Part shown: positions 11,094 to 19,117 of the stretch, one piece after another | Layout: each line of letters opens with the position of its first letter | Numbering within the stretch: position 1 is the stretch's first letter | Assembly (NCBI GenBank): GCA_026400395.1 | Contig: JAPLPD010000184.1 | Span: 1 to 44,799 of the forward strand | Source: Alphaproteobacteria bacterium | GTDB taxonomy: Bacteria; Pseudomonadota; Alphaproteobacteria; Rhizobiales; Xanthobacteraceae | DNA length: 44,799 nt | Reading direction: 5' to 3' | Program-made: the position numbers and the translations under genes | Notes under the pieces: generated by a model | Database searches by the model: none | Told to the model about the DNA's origin: nothing | What the model saw: only the letters and a program-made list of their open reading frames with translations

Positions 11094-12485
11094 CTAATTG
11101 AATCTCCTTCCAGACGGCCGGGGAGTGCGATCGTAAACCGGAGTATTGCTTGGACGGCGGCCATAGCCGCCACCGCCGACGCCGATGCCAATCGAAACCG
11201 GCGGCCCTGAGGGAGCGGAAATGGGTTCATCGGGCGGCTGCCGGTAGCGCGGCGGCGGTCCGGCGGACTTCGTCTTTGGCGGCGGCTTCGAGGCTTTTCG
11301 CGGCTCGTCCGGGACCGGCGAGCAATTGCACACGGGTCCCTTGGCCGGCAGGCTGACCGGGACCACCGGCAGCGTAGGCGGCGCCAGGTTCTGCGGCGCG
11401 CCCGAGTTTGCCATGCCGCGAGCCAGGTTAGCCGATTGCGCCCGCAGCCGCGCGCGGTCACGCAGCCGGCGCGCGGTGTCGGCCAGATCGCTGGATGGAT
11501 AGCGATCGAGGAAGGCTTGATAGGCCAGCGGCGTATTCACCAGCACCGCCGTGTACCAGGTCACCATGACCAGCCGGCGCTCCAGCAGGCCACGCACCCG
11601 CGGGACCAACGGCGAAGTTGGAAACAGCGCGACGAGCTGAAGCTCCTTGCGCCAGAAGCCCGCCGGCTTACTGCGCGGCGCGGCGGCGCTGGCCTGCGCG
11701 TTCGCGGCGGCGGGCGCCACTGTGCTGCTGCTGGGCGGCGTGCCGAAGAAAGCAAAATCCGAAGTAAGCGAACTGCTTTCCCAGGGCGTCTGCTGACCTT
11801 CGGTGGTCTTGTGCACGGCCAGTCGGACCTTCTTGAAAGCCTGTTCGAGCGGCAGATTGGGCTCGCGCGCGACTTCGACCAGCGCCGCAGTGAACGGCGA
11901 ATTCTGGCCGGCACCGTCCATCGCCTCCATACCAGGAGCGGTCGAATAGGACACCACCGAGCCGGTCGGCGCATCGACGATCGCCAGCCCGCGTCCGGTC
12001 GAACGCCTGATCTCCGTGAACGGATTGTTGCGGCATGCGTCGAGAATGACGATCCGCGTCTTGCTCGTGGTCGATGCCAGCGCCGTCATCAAGTCGTTCA
12101 GCCTTACCGCCTCGATGGCGACGTCGGCCTCGCGCCTGATGTTGGCGTCGGTGGGAACCAGATAGTTCTCGCCCTCCACCTGCACGCCGTGCCCGGCGTA
12201 ATAGATCAGCGAAACCGTGTCCGGCCCCTTCTGCGACACCGTCTCGGCGAACTCCCGGATCACGCGCCGCATGTCGCTCTGGGTGAGATCGGGCGCCTGG
12301 ATGACTTCGAACTGCGCCGACTTCAGCAATTCGGTGAAAGCCTTTGCATCATTGGCCGGATTGGGCAGAACCGTCACGGTCCGGTAGCTGGAGTTGCCGA
12401 TCACCAGCGCAATTCGGGTTTCTGCCAAGGCCGAGGCCGACCACAGCATCAGGCCGGCTGAAACCACTGCGAGACGATGCCACAT
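11094..12485 (-). CDS. Secreted caspase-family (peptidase C14) protein with proline-rich tail
   Basis: The 463-residue protein begins with a signal peptide (about 1-21, ending ASALA), then a caspase p20-like domain (about 23-260). The catalytic dyad is H99 in IYYAGHGVQVEGENYLVP and C151 in IVILDACRNNPF; the fold start RIALVIGNSSY is clear. A helical linker (AYQAFLDRYPSSDLADTARRL) and a proline/glycine-rich tail of about 110 residues follow. Such bacterial caspase homologues (orthocaspase group) cleave after basic residues in the cases studied; substrate and role here are unknown. The start at 12485 is fixed by AGGAG at 12493-12497 and by the signal peptide; the frame is open for 100 more codons upstream, which look non-coding. 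It is divergent from the Bug gene at 12664. Confidence 0.88.
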   Translation of the reverse strand: MWHRLAVVSAGLMLWSASALAETRIALVIGNSSYRTVTVLPNPANDAKAFTELLKSAQFEVIQAPDLTQSDMRRVIREFAETVSQKGPDTVSLIYYAGHGVQVEGENYLVPTDANIRREADVAIEAVRLNDLMTALASTTSKTRIVILDACRNNPFTEIRRSTGRGLAIVDAPTGSVVSYSTAPGMEAMDGAGQNSPFTAALVEVAREPNLPLEQAFKKVRLAVHKTTEGQQTPWESSSLTSDFAFFGTPPSSSTVAPAAANAQASAAAPRSKPAGFWRKELQLVALFPTSPLVPRVRGLLERRLVMVTWYTAVLVNTPLAYQAFLDRYPSSDLADTARRLRDRARLRAQSANLARGMANSGAPQNLAPPTLPVVPVSLPAKGPVCNCSPVPDEPRKASKPPPKTKSAGPPPRYRQPPDEPISAPSGPPVSIGIGVGGGGYGRRPSNTPVYDRTPRPSGRRFN

Positions 12486-12492
12486 GGACGCA

Positions 12493-12497
12493 CTCCT
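12493..12497 (-). promoter_or_regulatory. Ribosome binding site deciding the 12485 start
   Basis: AGGAG on the minus strand lies seven bases before the ATG at 12485 that opens the signal peptide of the caspase-family protein. Confidence 0.7.
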
Positions 12498-12663
12498 GTC
12501 TGGAAGGCGACGCGCGTGCTGACCCGGAGTCCAATTTCCAAGCAGCGCCCCAAAATACGGCGGATCAGGCAGAGGTAAAAGGCGCGAACGCACACCTCGA
12601 TGCGGCAACCGCTGGTGCAGGGATGGAACCCTCGATAAACTTTCACCAAACAGGGGCAGGAAA

Positions 12664-13662
12664 ATGCAAAGGCACTCGATGTCGCGGCGCACACTGATCC
12701 GCGGAGCCGCCGCGACCGCGGCGCTCGGCCTGTCGCCGGCGCGGGCGCAGAACGCCACCAACTGGCCGGACCACACCGTGCGCATGATCGTCCCCTATCC
12801 CGCGGGCGGATCGACCGACGTGCTGTTCCGCATGGTCAGCGACCGTTTCAAGGAAAAACTCGGACAGAACTTCGTGGTCGAGAACAAGCCCGGCGCCTCC
12901 GGCAACATCGGCATCGACATGGTCGCAAAATCCACGCCGGACGGCCACATGATCGGCGGCGCCACGGTCGGACATTTCGCGATCAACCAGTTCCTCATCA
13001 AGAATATGCCCTTCGACGCGGAGACGGACCTGATCGCACCGTCGCTGACCTACGAATTGCCGAACGTCGCGGTGGTCGCGACCCAGCATGTTCCCGCCAA
13101 GACACTGCAGGAGTTCATCGCCTGGGCCAAGGCGCGACCGAACGGCATCTCGATCGGCAGTCCCGGTCCCGGCACCACACCGCACCTGTCCGGCGTCCTG
13201 TTCGCCGCGCGCACCGGCGTGAATGCGGTGCATGTGCCGTTCCGCGGCGCGGCGCAAACCATTCCGGCGATGCTGTCCGGCGACGTCACCTTCGCCGTCG
13301 ACAATCTCGCGTCCTACATCTCGCAGATCGAAGCCGGATCGATGCGCGCGCTCGCCGTCACGTCAGCGAAGCGCTGGCCGACATTGACGGACGTGCCGAC
13401 GATGGCGGAGGCCGGCGTGAAGGACTTCATCGTGACGTCGTGGGGCGCGTATGTGCTGCCGGCGGCAACGCCCGCGGCGATCGTGAACAAGCTGTCCGCC
13501 GTGCACAAGGAGATCGCCTCCGATGAGGCGCTACAAAAGCGCTTCCTCGCCGCCGGCGGCCGGATCCTGTCCAGCACGCCGGACGAAGCCAAGGCATTCG
13601 CCGCCAAGGAAGTGACGATGTGGCGCGACGTGGTGCGGCTCTCCGGACTGACGCCGCAGTAG
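12664..13662 (+). CDS. Tripartite tricarboxylate transporter substrate-binding protein (Bug/TctC), Tat signal
   Basis: The 332-residue periplasmic protein has an N-terminal twin-arginine leader (SRRTLIRGAAA, R8-R9, then cleavage near ARA-QN). The Bug fold is evident from VRMIVPYPAGGSTDVLFR, VENKPGASGNIG, TPDGHMIGG and the second lobe with VPFRGAAQTIPAMLSGDV and RALAVTSAKRWPTLTDVPTMAEAG. The family binds carboxylates or other small organic acids for TctAB-type uptake or signalling; many are orphans, as here, with no TctAB nearby. GGCAGGA precedes the ATG. It lies next to a binding-protein remnant and divergent from the caspase gene, in the accessory block. Confidence 0.92.
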   Translation: MQRHSMSRRTLIRGAAATAALGLSPARAQNATNWPDHTVRMIVPYPAGGSTDVLFRMVSDRFKEKLGQNFVVENKPGASGNIGIDMVAKSTPDGHMIGGATVGHFAINQFLIKNMPFDAETDLIAPSLTYELPNVAVVATQHVPAKTLQEFIAWAKARPNGISIGSPGPGTTPHLSGVLFAARTGVNAVHVPFRGAAQTIPAMLSGDVTFAVDNLASYISQIEAGSMRALAVTSAKRWPTLTDVPTMAEAGVKDFIVTSWGAYVLPAATPAAIVNKLSAVHKEIASDEALQKRFLAAGGRILSSTPDEAKAFAAKEVTMWRDVVRLSGLTPQ

Positions 13663-13784
13663 CAGAACAGTGGGCTAACCCCTCGATCATGTACTCGTAA
13701 AGGGACTACCGAACTCCGTCCGCGAATACAGCAGCAGCGGCGGCGGAAAAGCGGACATCGATTTAGGTCGGCTCTCGCACACCG

Positions 13785-14615
13785 CTATTCAATCAACTCG
13801 TCGGCGCGAGCGAGGAGTGTCAACGGAACATTGAGTCCGATTGCACGAGCAGTCTTGAGATTTATTGTCAGCTTAAATTTCGTCGTATTTAGTACCGGCA
13901 ATTCTGCGGGCTTTTCTCCTTTTAAAATGCGGTCAATGTATGCTGCGGCCCGCCGATAGTGATCCACTAGATTGACATCGTAGGACATCAGGCCGCCACT
14001 CGCGATGAACGGTCGGAGCGTATACATCGCTGGCAGTCGGTGCTGCATCGCAAGTCGCACGATTAGATCACGACGCCCGGTTGCAGCCCCGGGCAATACG
14101 AGCAGGCCACCATTCGGCTCCCGTGCAAAATCGTTTATTGCTCGTTCGATCTCAGGCGTGTCGAAAGCAGTTGTTATTATCAACTGCGCGTGGAGTGCCG
14201 GGGCAGCTGCTTCGACCGCCTCTACAAGTCCCTGACTTCCGATATTTCCGGGCTGCGTCACAACGAGAACGCGCCTGACATCTGGGGAAACCTCTTGGAT
14301 GGTCTCTAGCCATTTCCCTCCCATCGAAAAATCGAAATTTGCGAAGCCAGTTATGTTTCCTCCAGGACGCGCCAAGCTTCGAACCAGTCCGCTACCAACA
14401 GGATCGGAGGCCGTCGTAAATACGATAGGAATCGTATTTGCATTTTTTCTGAACGCCTCTGACGCTATCGAGTTGCACGATAAGATCACGCTAGGCGACA
14501 GCCCAATGAGCTCGTGTGCGGAAGCCTGGGCACGTTCGGCATCGCTGCCATTCCAACGAACCTCAAGCCGGATGGTTTGACCTGCTATCCATCCCTGCTT
14601 GCCGAGCGCTATGCC
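13785..14615 (-). pseudogene. 5'-truncated ABC transporter substrate-binding protein (PF04392 type)
   Basis: Coding similarity runs from the base after the priA stop codon (14616-14618) to 13785, 276 residues: LGKQGWIAGQTIRLEVRW, then LARPGGNITGF, VLVVTQPGN, LVLPGAATGRRDLIV, a C-terminal lobe with GGLMSYDVNLVDHYRRAAAYID, KLTINLKTARAIGL and the end LLARADELIE. Family members have about 320-330 residues, so the signal peptide and some 45-60 residues of the first lobe are missing. The only possible start inside is a GTG at 14489. The frame is the same as that of priA, separated only by its TGA. Base composition is clearly lower in GC than that of priA, a sign of foreign origin. Loss of the leader makes export impossible, hence pseudogene. 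Confidence 0.75.
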
Positions 14616-16787
14616 TCAGAAAAAGCTCTGCGGATCGACGTCCACTTCGAGCTTGAGGGTGCCCTTGGCCTTCGGGACCGCGGCCATCCATTCGCGGAGG
14701 TAGGCCGACAGGTCGAACCCGCGCGGTGATTTCACCAGCAGACGAAAACGAAAGCGCCCGCGCACCACCGCGAGCGGCGCTTCGGCGGGGCCAAGCACAC
14801 GCACATCCTCATGGATCGGCGACACCGCCGCGATCTTGCGGGCATAGGACTCGGTGGCATGCTTATCCGCCCCTGAAATCAGCAGGCTCGCGAGCCGACC
14901 GAACGGCGGATAGCTCGCCGCTTCACGCACGGCGATCTCGGCGGAATAAAACGCCTCCCGGTCCTGCGCGATCAGCGCGCGCATCACCGGATGCTCGGGC
15001 TGGTGTGTCTGCAGGAAGCCGTAGCCGCGGCCCTCCTCGCGGCCGGCGCGGCCCACCACTTGATGCAGAAGTTGAAACGTGCGCTCGGCGGCGCGCGGGT
15101 CGCCGTTGGCGAGGCCGAGATCGGCGTCGACGATGCCGACCAGGTTGAGCTTCGGAAAGTGATGCCCCTTGGCGACAAGCTGGGTGCCAATGACGATGTC
15201 GAAGCGGCCTTGCGCGACGTCGTCGAGTTCCTGGCGCAGCCGCTCCATTGTGTCGACCAAGTCGCTCGACAAAACCAGCGTGCGCGCTCCGGGGAACAGC
15301 TCGGCGGCCTCCTGCTCCAGCCGCTCGACGCCGGGGCCGACCGCGACGAAGCTGCCCTTCGCCTCGCACTTCGGGCACTGCTCGGGCGGCGGCATCGAGT
15401 AGCCACAGTGATGGCACACCAGCCGCCGCTTGAAGCGATGATCGACCAGCCAGGCGTCGCAGTTCGGGCAGGCCATGCGGTGGCCGCAGGCGTTGCACAA
15501 CGTCAGCGGCGCGAAGCCGCGGCGGTTGAGGAACAGCAGCGCCTGCTCGCCGCGCTCAAGCGCGATCTTCACCGCCTCGGCCAGACGCGGCGAGATGAAG
15601 CGGCCGCGCGGCGGGCCTTCGCGGCGCAGGTCGATGGCCTCCACCGACGGCAGATGCTGTCCGCCGAACCGCTCCGGAAGATGCAGATGTCCGTAGCGCC
15701 CGCGCTTGGCGTTCACCACGGTCTCGACCGACGGCGTCGCCGAAGCCAGCACGATCGGAACTCCGGTCTCGCGCGCCCGCACCACCGCCATGTCGCGGGC
15801 GTGGTAGCGCACGCCATCCTCCTGCTTGTAGGCAGGATCGTGCTCCTCATCGACGATGATCAGGCCGAGATTGGAGTACGGCAGGAACAGCGCCGAGCGG
15901 GCGCCGACCACCACCGACACTTCGCCCGCGGCCACCGCCGACCAGGTGCGCGCGCGCATGCGCGGCGCGATCTCCGAGTGCCATTCGGCCGGGCGCACGC
16001 CGAACCGGCGGGCGAACCGATCGAGGAACTGCGCGGTGAGCGCAATCTCGGGCATCAGAATCAGCGTCTGCTTTTTTTCGCGGATCGCCGCCGCCACCGC
16101 CTCGAAATACACTTCGGTCTTGCCGGAACCGGTCACGCCATCGACGAGCGTGACGGAGAACGCCTTGTTCAGGACGTTGGCGCGGAGAACATCGGCGGCT
16201 CGCGCCTGAGCATCGGTGAGGTCGGGCACTTCGTGCTCGGGATCGGGCGGACGCGCCACCGGTTCAGGCGGCAAAATGAGCGTTTCCAGCGCGCCTTCGT
16301 CGATCAATCCGTCGATAACGCCGGAGGACACTCCGGCTTCTCGCGCCACCTCGCTCTTGAGCAGCGTGATTCCATCCTTGAGCACCGAGAGCACGCGTGC
16401 GCGCGCCGCGGTCATTCTTTTCGGCGGCGGTCCCGCCAGCCTCACTCCCACTTTCTCGCGGGCCGGCCCCAGATCGCCCATCCGCAGGCACATCCGCAGC
16501 ACCATGCCGCGCGGACTCAGCGTATAATCGGCGATCCAGTCGACGAGTTTGCGCAATTCGGGCTTGAGCGGCGCGTATTCAAGTTTGAGCTCGACGTCCT
16601 TCATCCTGTTATGAAGGCGAGGATCGATGTCCACGTTGTCTTTCCAGACCACGCCGACCACCTGCCGCGCGCCGAGCGGCACCGCGACGAGATCGCCGGG
16701 CTTGAGGTCGAGTTCGCGCGGCACCCGATAGGAATACGTGTGGTCGAGCGCCACCGGGACCAGAACATCAATGAATGGCGTGGCCAT
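14616..16787 (-). CDS. priA: Primosomal protein N' (replication restart helicase)
   Basis: PriA recognises stalled or repaired forks and reloads the replicative helicase. The 723-residue protein has the 3'-end-binding domain (FIDVLVPVALDHTYSYRVP), a winged helix (about 122-175), the helicase with P-loop GVTGSGKT (217-224), DEEH box in IIVDEEHDPAYKQ, the paired zinc sites CNACGHRMACPNCD and CHHCGYSMPPPEQCPKC, and motifs V/VI in GTQLVAKGHHFP and LLHQVVGRAGR. The start at 16787 (MATPFIDVLVP) gives the family length of about 730; a long open extension upstream does not resemble PriA and would overlap xerC. It is divergent from xerC, with 69 bases between. The stop abuts a truncated binding-protein gene. 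Confidence 0.97.
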   Translation of the reverse strand: MATPFIDVLVPVALDHTYSYRVPRELDLKPGDLVAVPLGARQVVGVVWKDNVDIDPRLHNRMKDVELKLEYAPLKPELRKLVDWIADYTLSPRGMVLRMCLRMGDLGPAREKVGVRLAGPPPKRMTAARARVLSVLKDGITLLKSEVAREAGVSSGVIDGLIDEGALETLILPPEPVARPPDPEHEVPDLTDAQARAADVLRANVLNKAFSVTLVDGVTGSGKTEVYFEAVAAAIREKKQTLILMPEIALTAQFLDRFARRFGVRPAEWHSEIAPRMRARTWSAVAAGEVSVVVGARSALFLPYSNLGLIIVDEEHDPAYKQEDGVRYHARDMAVVRARETGVPIVLASATPSVETVVNAKRGRYGHLHLPERFGGQHLPSVEAIDLRREGPPRGRFISPRLAEAVKIALERGEQALLFLNRRGFAPLTLCNACGHRMACPNCDAWLVDHRFKRRLVCHHCGYSMPPPEQCPKCEAKGSFVAVGPGVERLEQEAAELFPGARTLVLSSDLVDTMERLRQELDDVAQGRFDIVIGTQLVAKGHHFPKLNLVGIVDADLGLANGDPRAAERTFQLLHQVVGRAGREEGRGYGFLQTHQPEHPVMRALIAQDREAFYSAEIAVREAASYPPFGRLASLLISGADKHATESYARKIAAVSPIHEDVRVLGPAEAPLAVVRGRFRFRLLVKSPRGFDLSAYLREWMAAVPKAKGTLKLEVDVDPQSFF

Positions 16788-16856
16788 GCGGCAGATTGGG
16801 CCGATTCCGGGTGTTAAGGAAGGCTGAACGAAGGCAATGAGATAGTCGGCCCCGCC

Positions 16857-17819
16857 ATGACCACAAGCGTGCCGAAACCCGACGTATTCACCGCCGAACG
16901 GGGCGTAGCAACCGAAATCGCGCGCTGGCTGGGGCATCTCGGCGCCGAGCGGCGAATGTCGGACAAAACCGTCGAGGCCTACGAGCGGGACGTCCGGCAA
17001 TTCCTGATGTTCATGGCCGAGCATCTCGGAGGCCCCCCAAAACTTACCGAACTCGCCAAGCTCACCCCGCAGGACGTCCGCGCGTTCATGGCGGGGCGGC
17101 GCACGGCGGGGATCGGCGGACGGTCGCTGATGCGGGGGCTGGCTGGGATCCGGTCCTTCGCGCGGTTTTTAGAGCGGAATAACAAGGGGAAAGTCGGCGC
17201 ATTGGCGGCTGTGCGGGCGCCGAAGCTCGCGAAAACGTTGCCCAAGCCGCTGGCCGTGGCCTCCGCCAAGCGGGTCGCCGACGCCGACGAACGCGCCGGC
17301 GAGGCGCGCGAACAATGGGTGCTCGACCGCGACGCCGCGGTGTTCTCGCTTCTTTACGGCGCGGGGTTGCGAATTTCAGAGGCGCTCGGCCTTGCTCGCG
17401 GCGACGTCCCGGCGCCGGGCCGCGGCGACGCCATCACCGTCACCGGCAAAGGCAACAAGCAGCGCATGGTGCCGCTGCTGCCACAGGTCGCGCAGGCCAT
17501 CGCAACCTATGTCGCGGGCTGCCCCTACGACCTGCCGGCCGGCGGGCCGCTGTTCGTCGGCGCGCGCGGCGGACCGCTATCGCCGCGCATCATACAACTC
17601 GCCATGGAGCGGCTGCGCGGCGCGCTCGGGCTGCCGGACTCGGCGACGCCCCACGCGCTGCGTCATTCGTTTGCCACACATCTTTTGTCGCGCGGCGGCG
17701 ACCTGCGCGCCATCCAGGAGCTGCTCGGCCACGCTTCGCTGTCGACGACACAGATATACACTGCTGTTGACACCGAACGTCTGCTTGAAGTCTATCGCAG
17801 CACCCATCCGCGGGCGTGA
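16857..17819 (+). CDS. xerC: Tyrosine recombinase XerC
   Basis: XerC with XerD resolves chromosome dimers at dif. The 320-residue protein has the N-terminal core-binding domain (about 15-110; MSDKTVEAYERDVRQFLMF) and the catalytic domain with R172 (GAGLRISEAL), K198 (GKGNKQRMVPL), H266/R269 (PHALRHSFATHLL), H292 (LLGHASLSTTQIYT) and the nucleophile Y301. All catalytic residues are present. The housekeeping position beside priA argues against a phage or integron integrase. No attachment-like duplication was seen beside it. Confidence 0.93.
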   Translation: MTTSVPKPDVFTAERGVATEIARWLGHLGAERRMSDKTVEAYERDVRQFLMFMAEHLGGPPKLTELAKLTPQDVRAFMAGRRTAGIGGRSLMRGLAGIRSFARFLERNNKGKVGALAAVRAPKLAKTLPKPLAVASAKRVADADERAGEAREQWVLDRDAAVFSLLYGAGLRISEALGLARGDVPAPGRGDAITVTGKGNKQRMVPLLPQVAQAIATYVAGCPYDLPAGGPLFVGARGGPLSPRIIQLAMERLRGALGLPDSATPHALRHSFATHLLSRGGDLRAIQELLGHASLSTTQIYTAVDTERLLEVYRSTHPRA

Positions 17820-17870
17820 TACACTGCCCGCTATCGCCACTAGTGGCCGGCAGATTGATGAGGGGACGAC

Positions 17871-18515
17871 ATGAGTCACGTTGTTCACGCGGTGCAGCAC
17901 GAGGTCGATCACAAGATGGAGCACGACGAGCATGGCGGCCACGGCGGCGGTCAGGACGACAAGAGCCTGAACAAGAAAGTCGCGCTGATGATCGCGGTGC
18001 TGGCGCTGTTCCTGGCGTTCTCGGAAACGCTCGGCAAGAGCGCGCAGACCGCGGCGCTTAATTCGCAGATCGAAGCCTCGAACTTGTGGAATTTCTTCCA
18101 GGCCAAAAGCATCCGCCGCACCTCAACCATCGTCGTCTCCGAACAAGGCAAGCTCGACGCGGTGGCCGCCACCAACCCGCAACACAAGGCGGCGGTCGAA
18201 AAGCAGATCGACGAATGGACCAAGACGGCAGCACGCTATCGCTCTGAGCCGGAAGCTGCCGGCGGCAAAGGCGAAGGCACCGTGGAGCTGTCGCGCCGCG
18301 CCATCGAAGAGCAGCATCATCGCGATGAGTTCCTCGCGAAGTACCACCACTACGAGTTCGCATCCGCCGCGTTCCAGATCGGCATCGTGCTGGCGTCGTC
18401 GACCGTGATCACCGGAATCGTCGTGCTGGCCTACCTGGCCGGCGGACTGGGCATAATCGGGATCGCCTTCATGACGCTTGGGCTGCTCGCGCCACACCTG
18501 CTGCATCTGCACTGA
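17871..18515 (+). CDS. DUF4337 family membrane protein
   Basis: The 214-residue protein starts with a histidine-rich cytoplasmic stretch (HAVQHEVDHKMEHDEHGGHGGG, about 6-27; eight histidines), then one membrane helix (about 36-52), a long hydrophilic segment (55-160) and two closely spaced helices (about 164-190 and 193-212). The arrangement and the sequence NSQIEASNLWNFFQAKSIR match DUF4337, a family without known function. The His-rich tail could bind metal ions; this is speculation. It follows xerC by 51 bases, and its 3' end overlaps the convergent membrane-protein gene by 47 bases. Confidence 0.8.
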   Translation: MSHVVHAVQHEVDHKMEHDEHGGHGGGQDDKSLNKKVALMIAVLALFLAFSETLGKSAQTAALNSQIEASNLWNFFQAKSIRRTSTIVVSEQGKLDAVAATNPQHKAAVEKQIDEWTKTAARYRSEPEAAGGKGEGTVELSRRAIEEQHHRDEFLAKYHHYEFASAAFQIGIVLASSTVITGIVVLAYLAGGLGIIGIAFMTLGLLAPHLLHLH

Positions 18516-19059
18516 CGGGCTTTCCGGCCAGCCGCCGCTCGCGGTTCATGCGGCGGCGGATGCGCCACAACAGCCGTATCGCGCGTCTACCACGCTCGCC
18601 GCGGACCAGAACAAGCAGCCGCCTCATCCGCAGCCGGATCGGATCGACCAGGGCGCGCGCCCATTCGAGCCAGATCAGCACATGCTCGTAGATCCGGCGG
18701 AACCAGGCCATCTTCAGCAGCTTGGGCTTGGTCACTTCAAACACGAAGGCGGTGATCGCTAAGCCGACCAGCTTGGCGAAAATCAGAATGAGCCCAGCCG
18801 CGAACCAGTGCTTGTTGGCGAGCAGCCACAGGCCGAGCAGCTTGAGCGGAAACAGCGCCGCCATCGGCACAAGGAACACAATCAGCGTCGCGTACGGCGG
18901 CAGCTTGCGGATTACGCCCGCAATCGCGGCCTTGACCGCGCGCAGCGGTAGCCACGCGACGATCCGTTCGACGATGGGTTCAAGATGGCGCCACAGCCAC
19001 GCCTCGATCAGAAAGACGATCGCAAGCAGGATCAACAGCGGGCGGGTGATGCGGCGCAT
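18469..19059 (-). CDS. Small membrane protein of unknown function
   Basis: The 196-residue protein has an N-terminal hydrophobic segment (about 6-23), two strong membrane helices (about 57-80 and 84-110) and a very basic C-terminal half (RLRMRRLLVLVRGERGRRAIR). I do not recognise a named family, but the regular hydrophobic pattern and the positive cytoplasmic tail look like a true inner-membrane protein. The 3' 47 bases overlap the end of the DUF4337 gene on the other strand, unusual but possible; the last 20 residues are compositionally plain. Confidence 0.6.
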   Translation of the reverse strand: MRRITRPLLILLAIVFLIEAWLWRHLEPIVERIVAWLPLRAVKAAIAGVIRKLPPYATLIVFLVPMAALFPLKLLGLWLLANKHWFAAGLILIFAKLVGLAITAFVFEVTKPKLLKMAWFRRIYEHVLIWLEWARALVDPIRLRMRRLLVLVRGERGRRAIRLLWRIRRRMNRERRLAGKPVSADAAGVARAAQAS

Positions 19060-19117
19060 GGTGACAATCTAGGGCGATGTCCGGCCGGAAATAAGACCAG
19101 CCTAACCCAATGCGAGA

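Noticed and set aside
14991-16817. 608-codon open frame on the plus strand opposite priA
   Set aside because: Mirror of the GC3-rich priA codons; histidine/arginine-rich without family features.
14489-17024. PriA fused to a binding protein through a recoded TGA (selenocysteine or read-through)
   Set aside because: PriA ends at its normal length with the usual last strand, and no selenocysteine insertion structure or biological reason is apparent; a recombination junction is simpler.
16857-17819. Integrase of a genomic island
   Set aside because: The protein is typical XerC in its usual place beside priA, with no tRNA or attachment-site duplication nearby.
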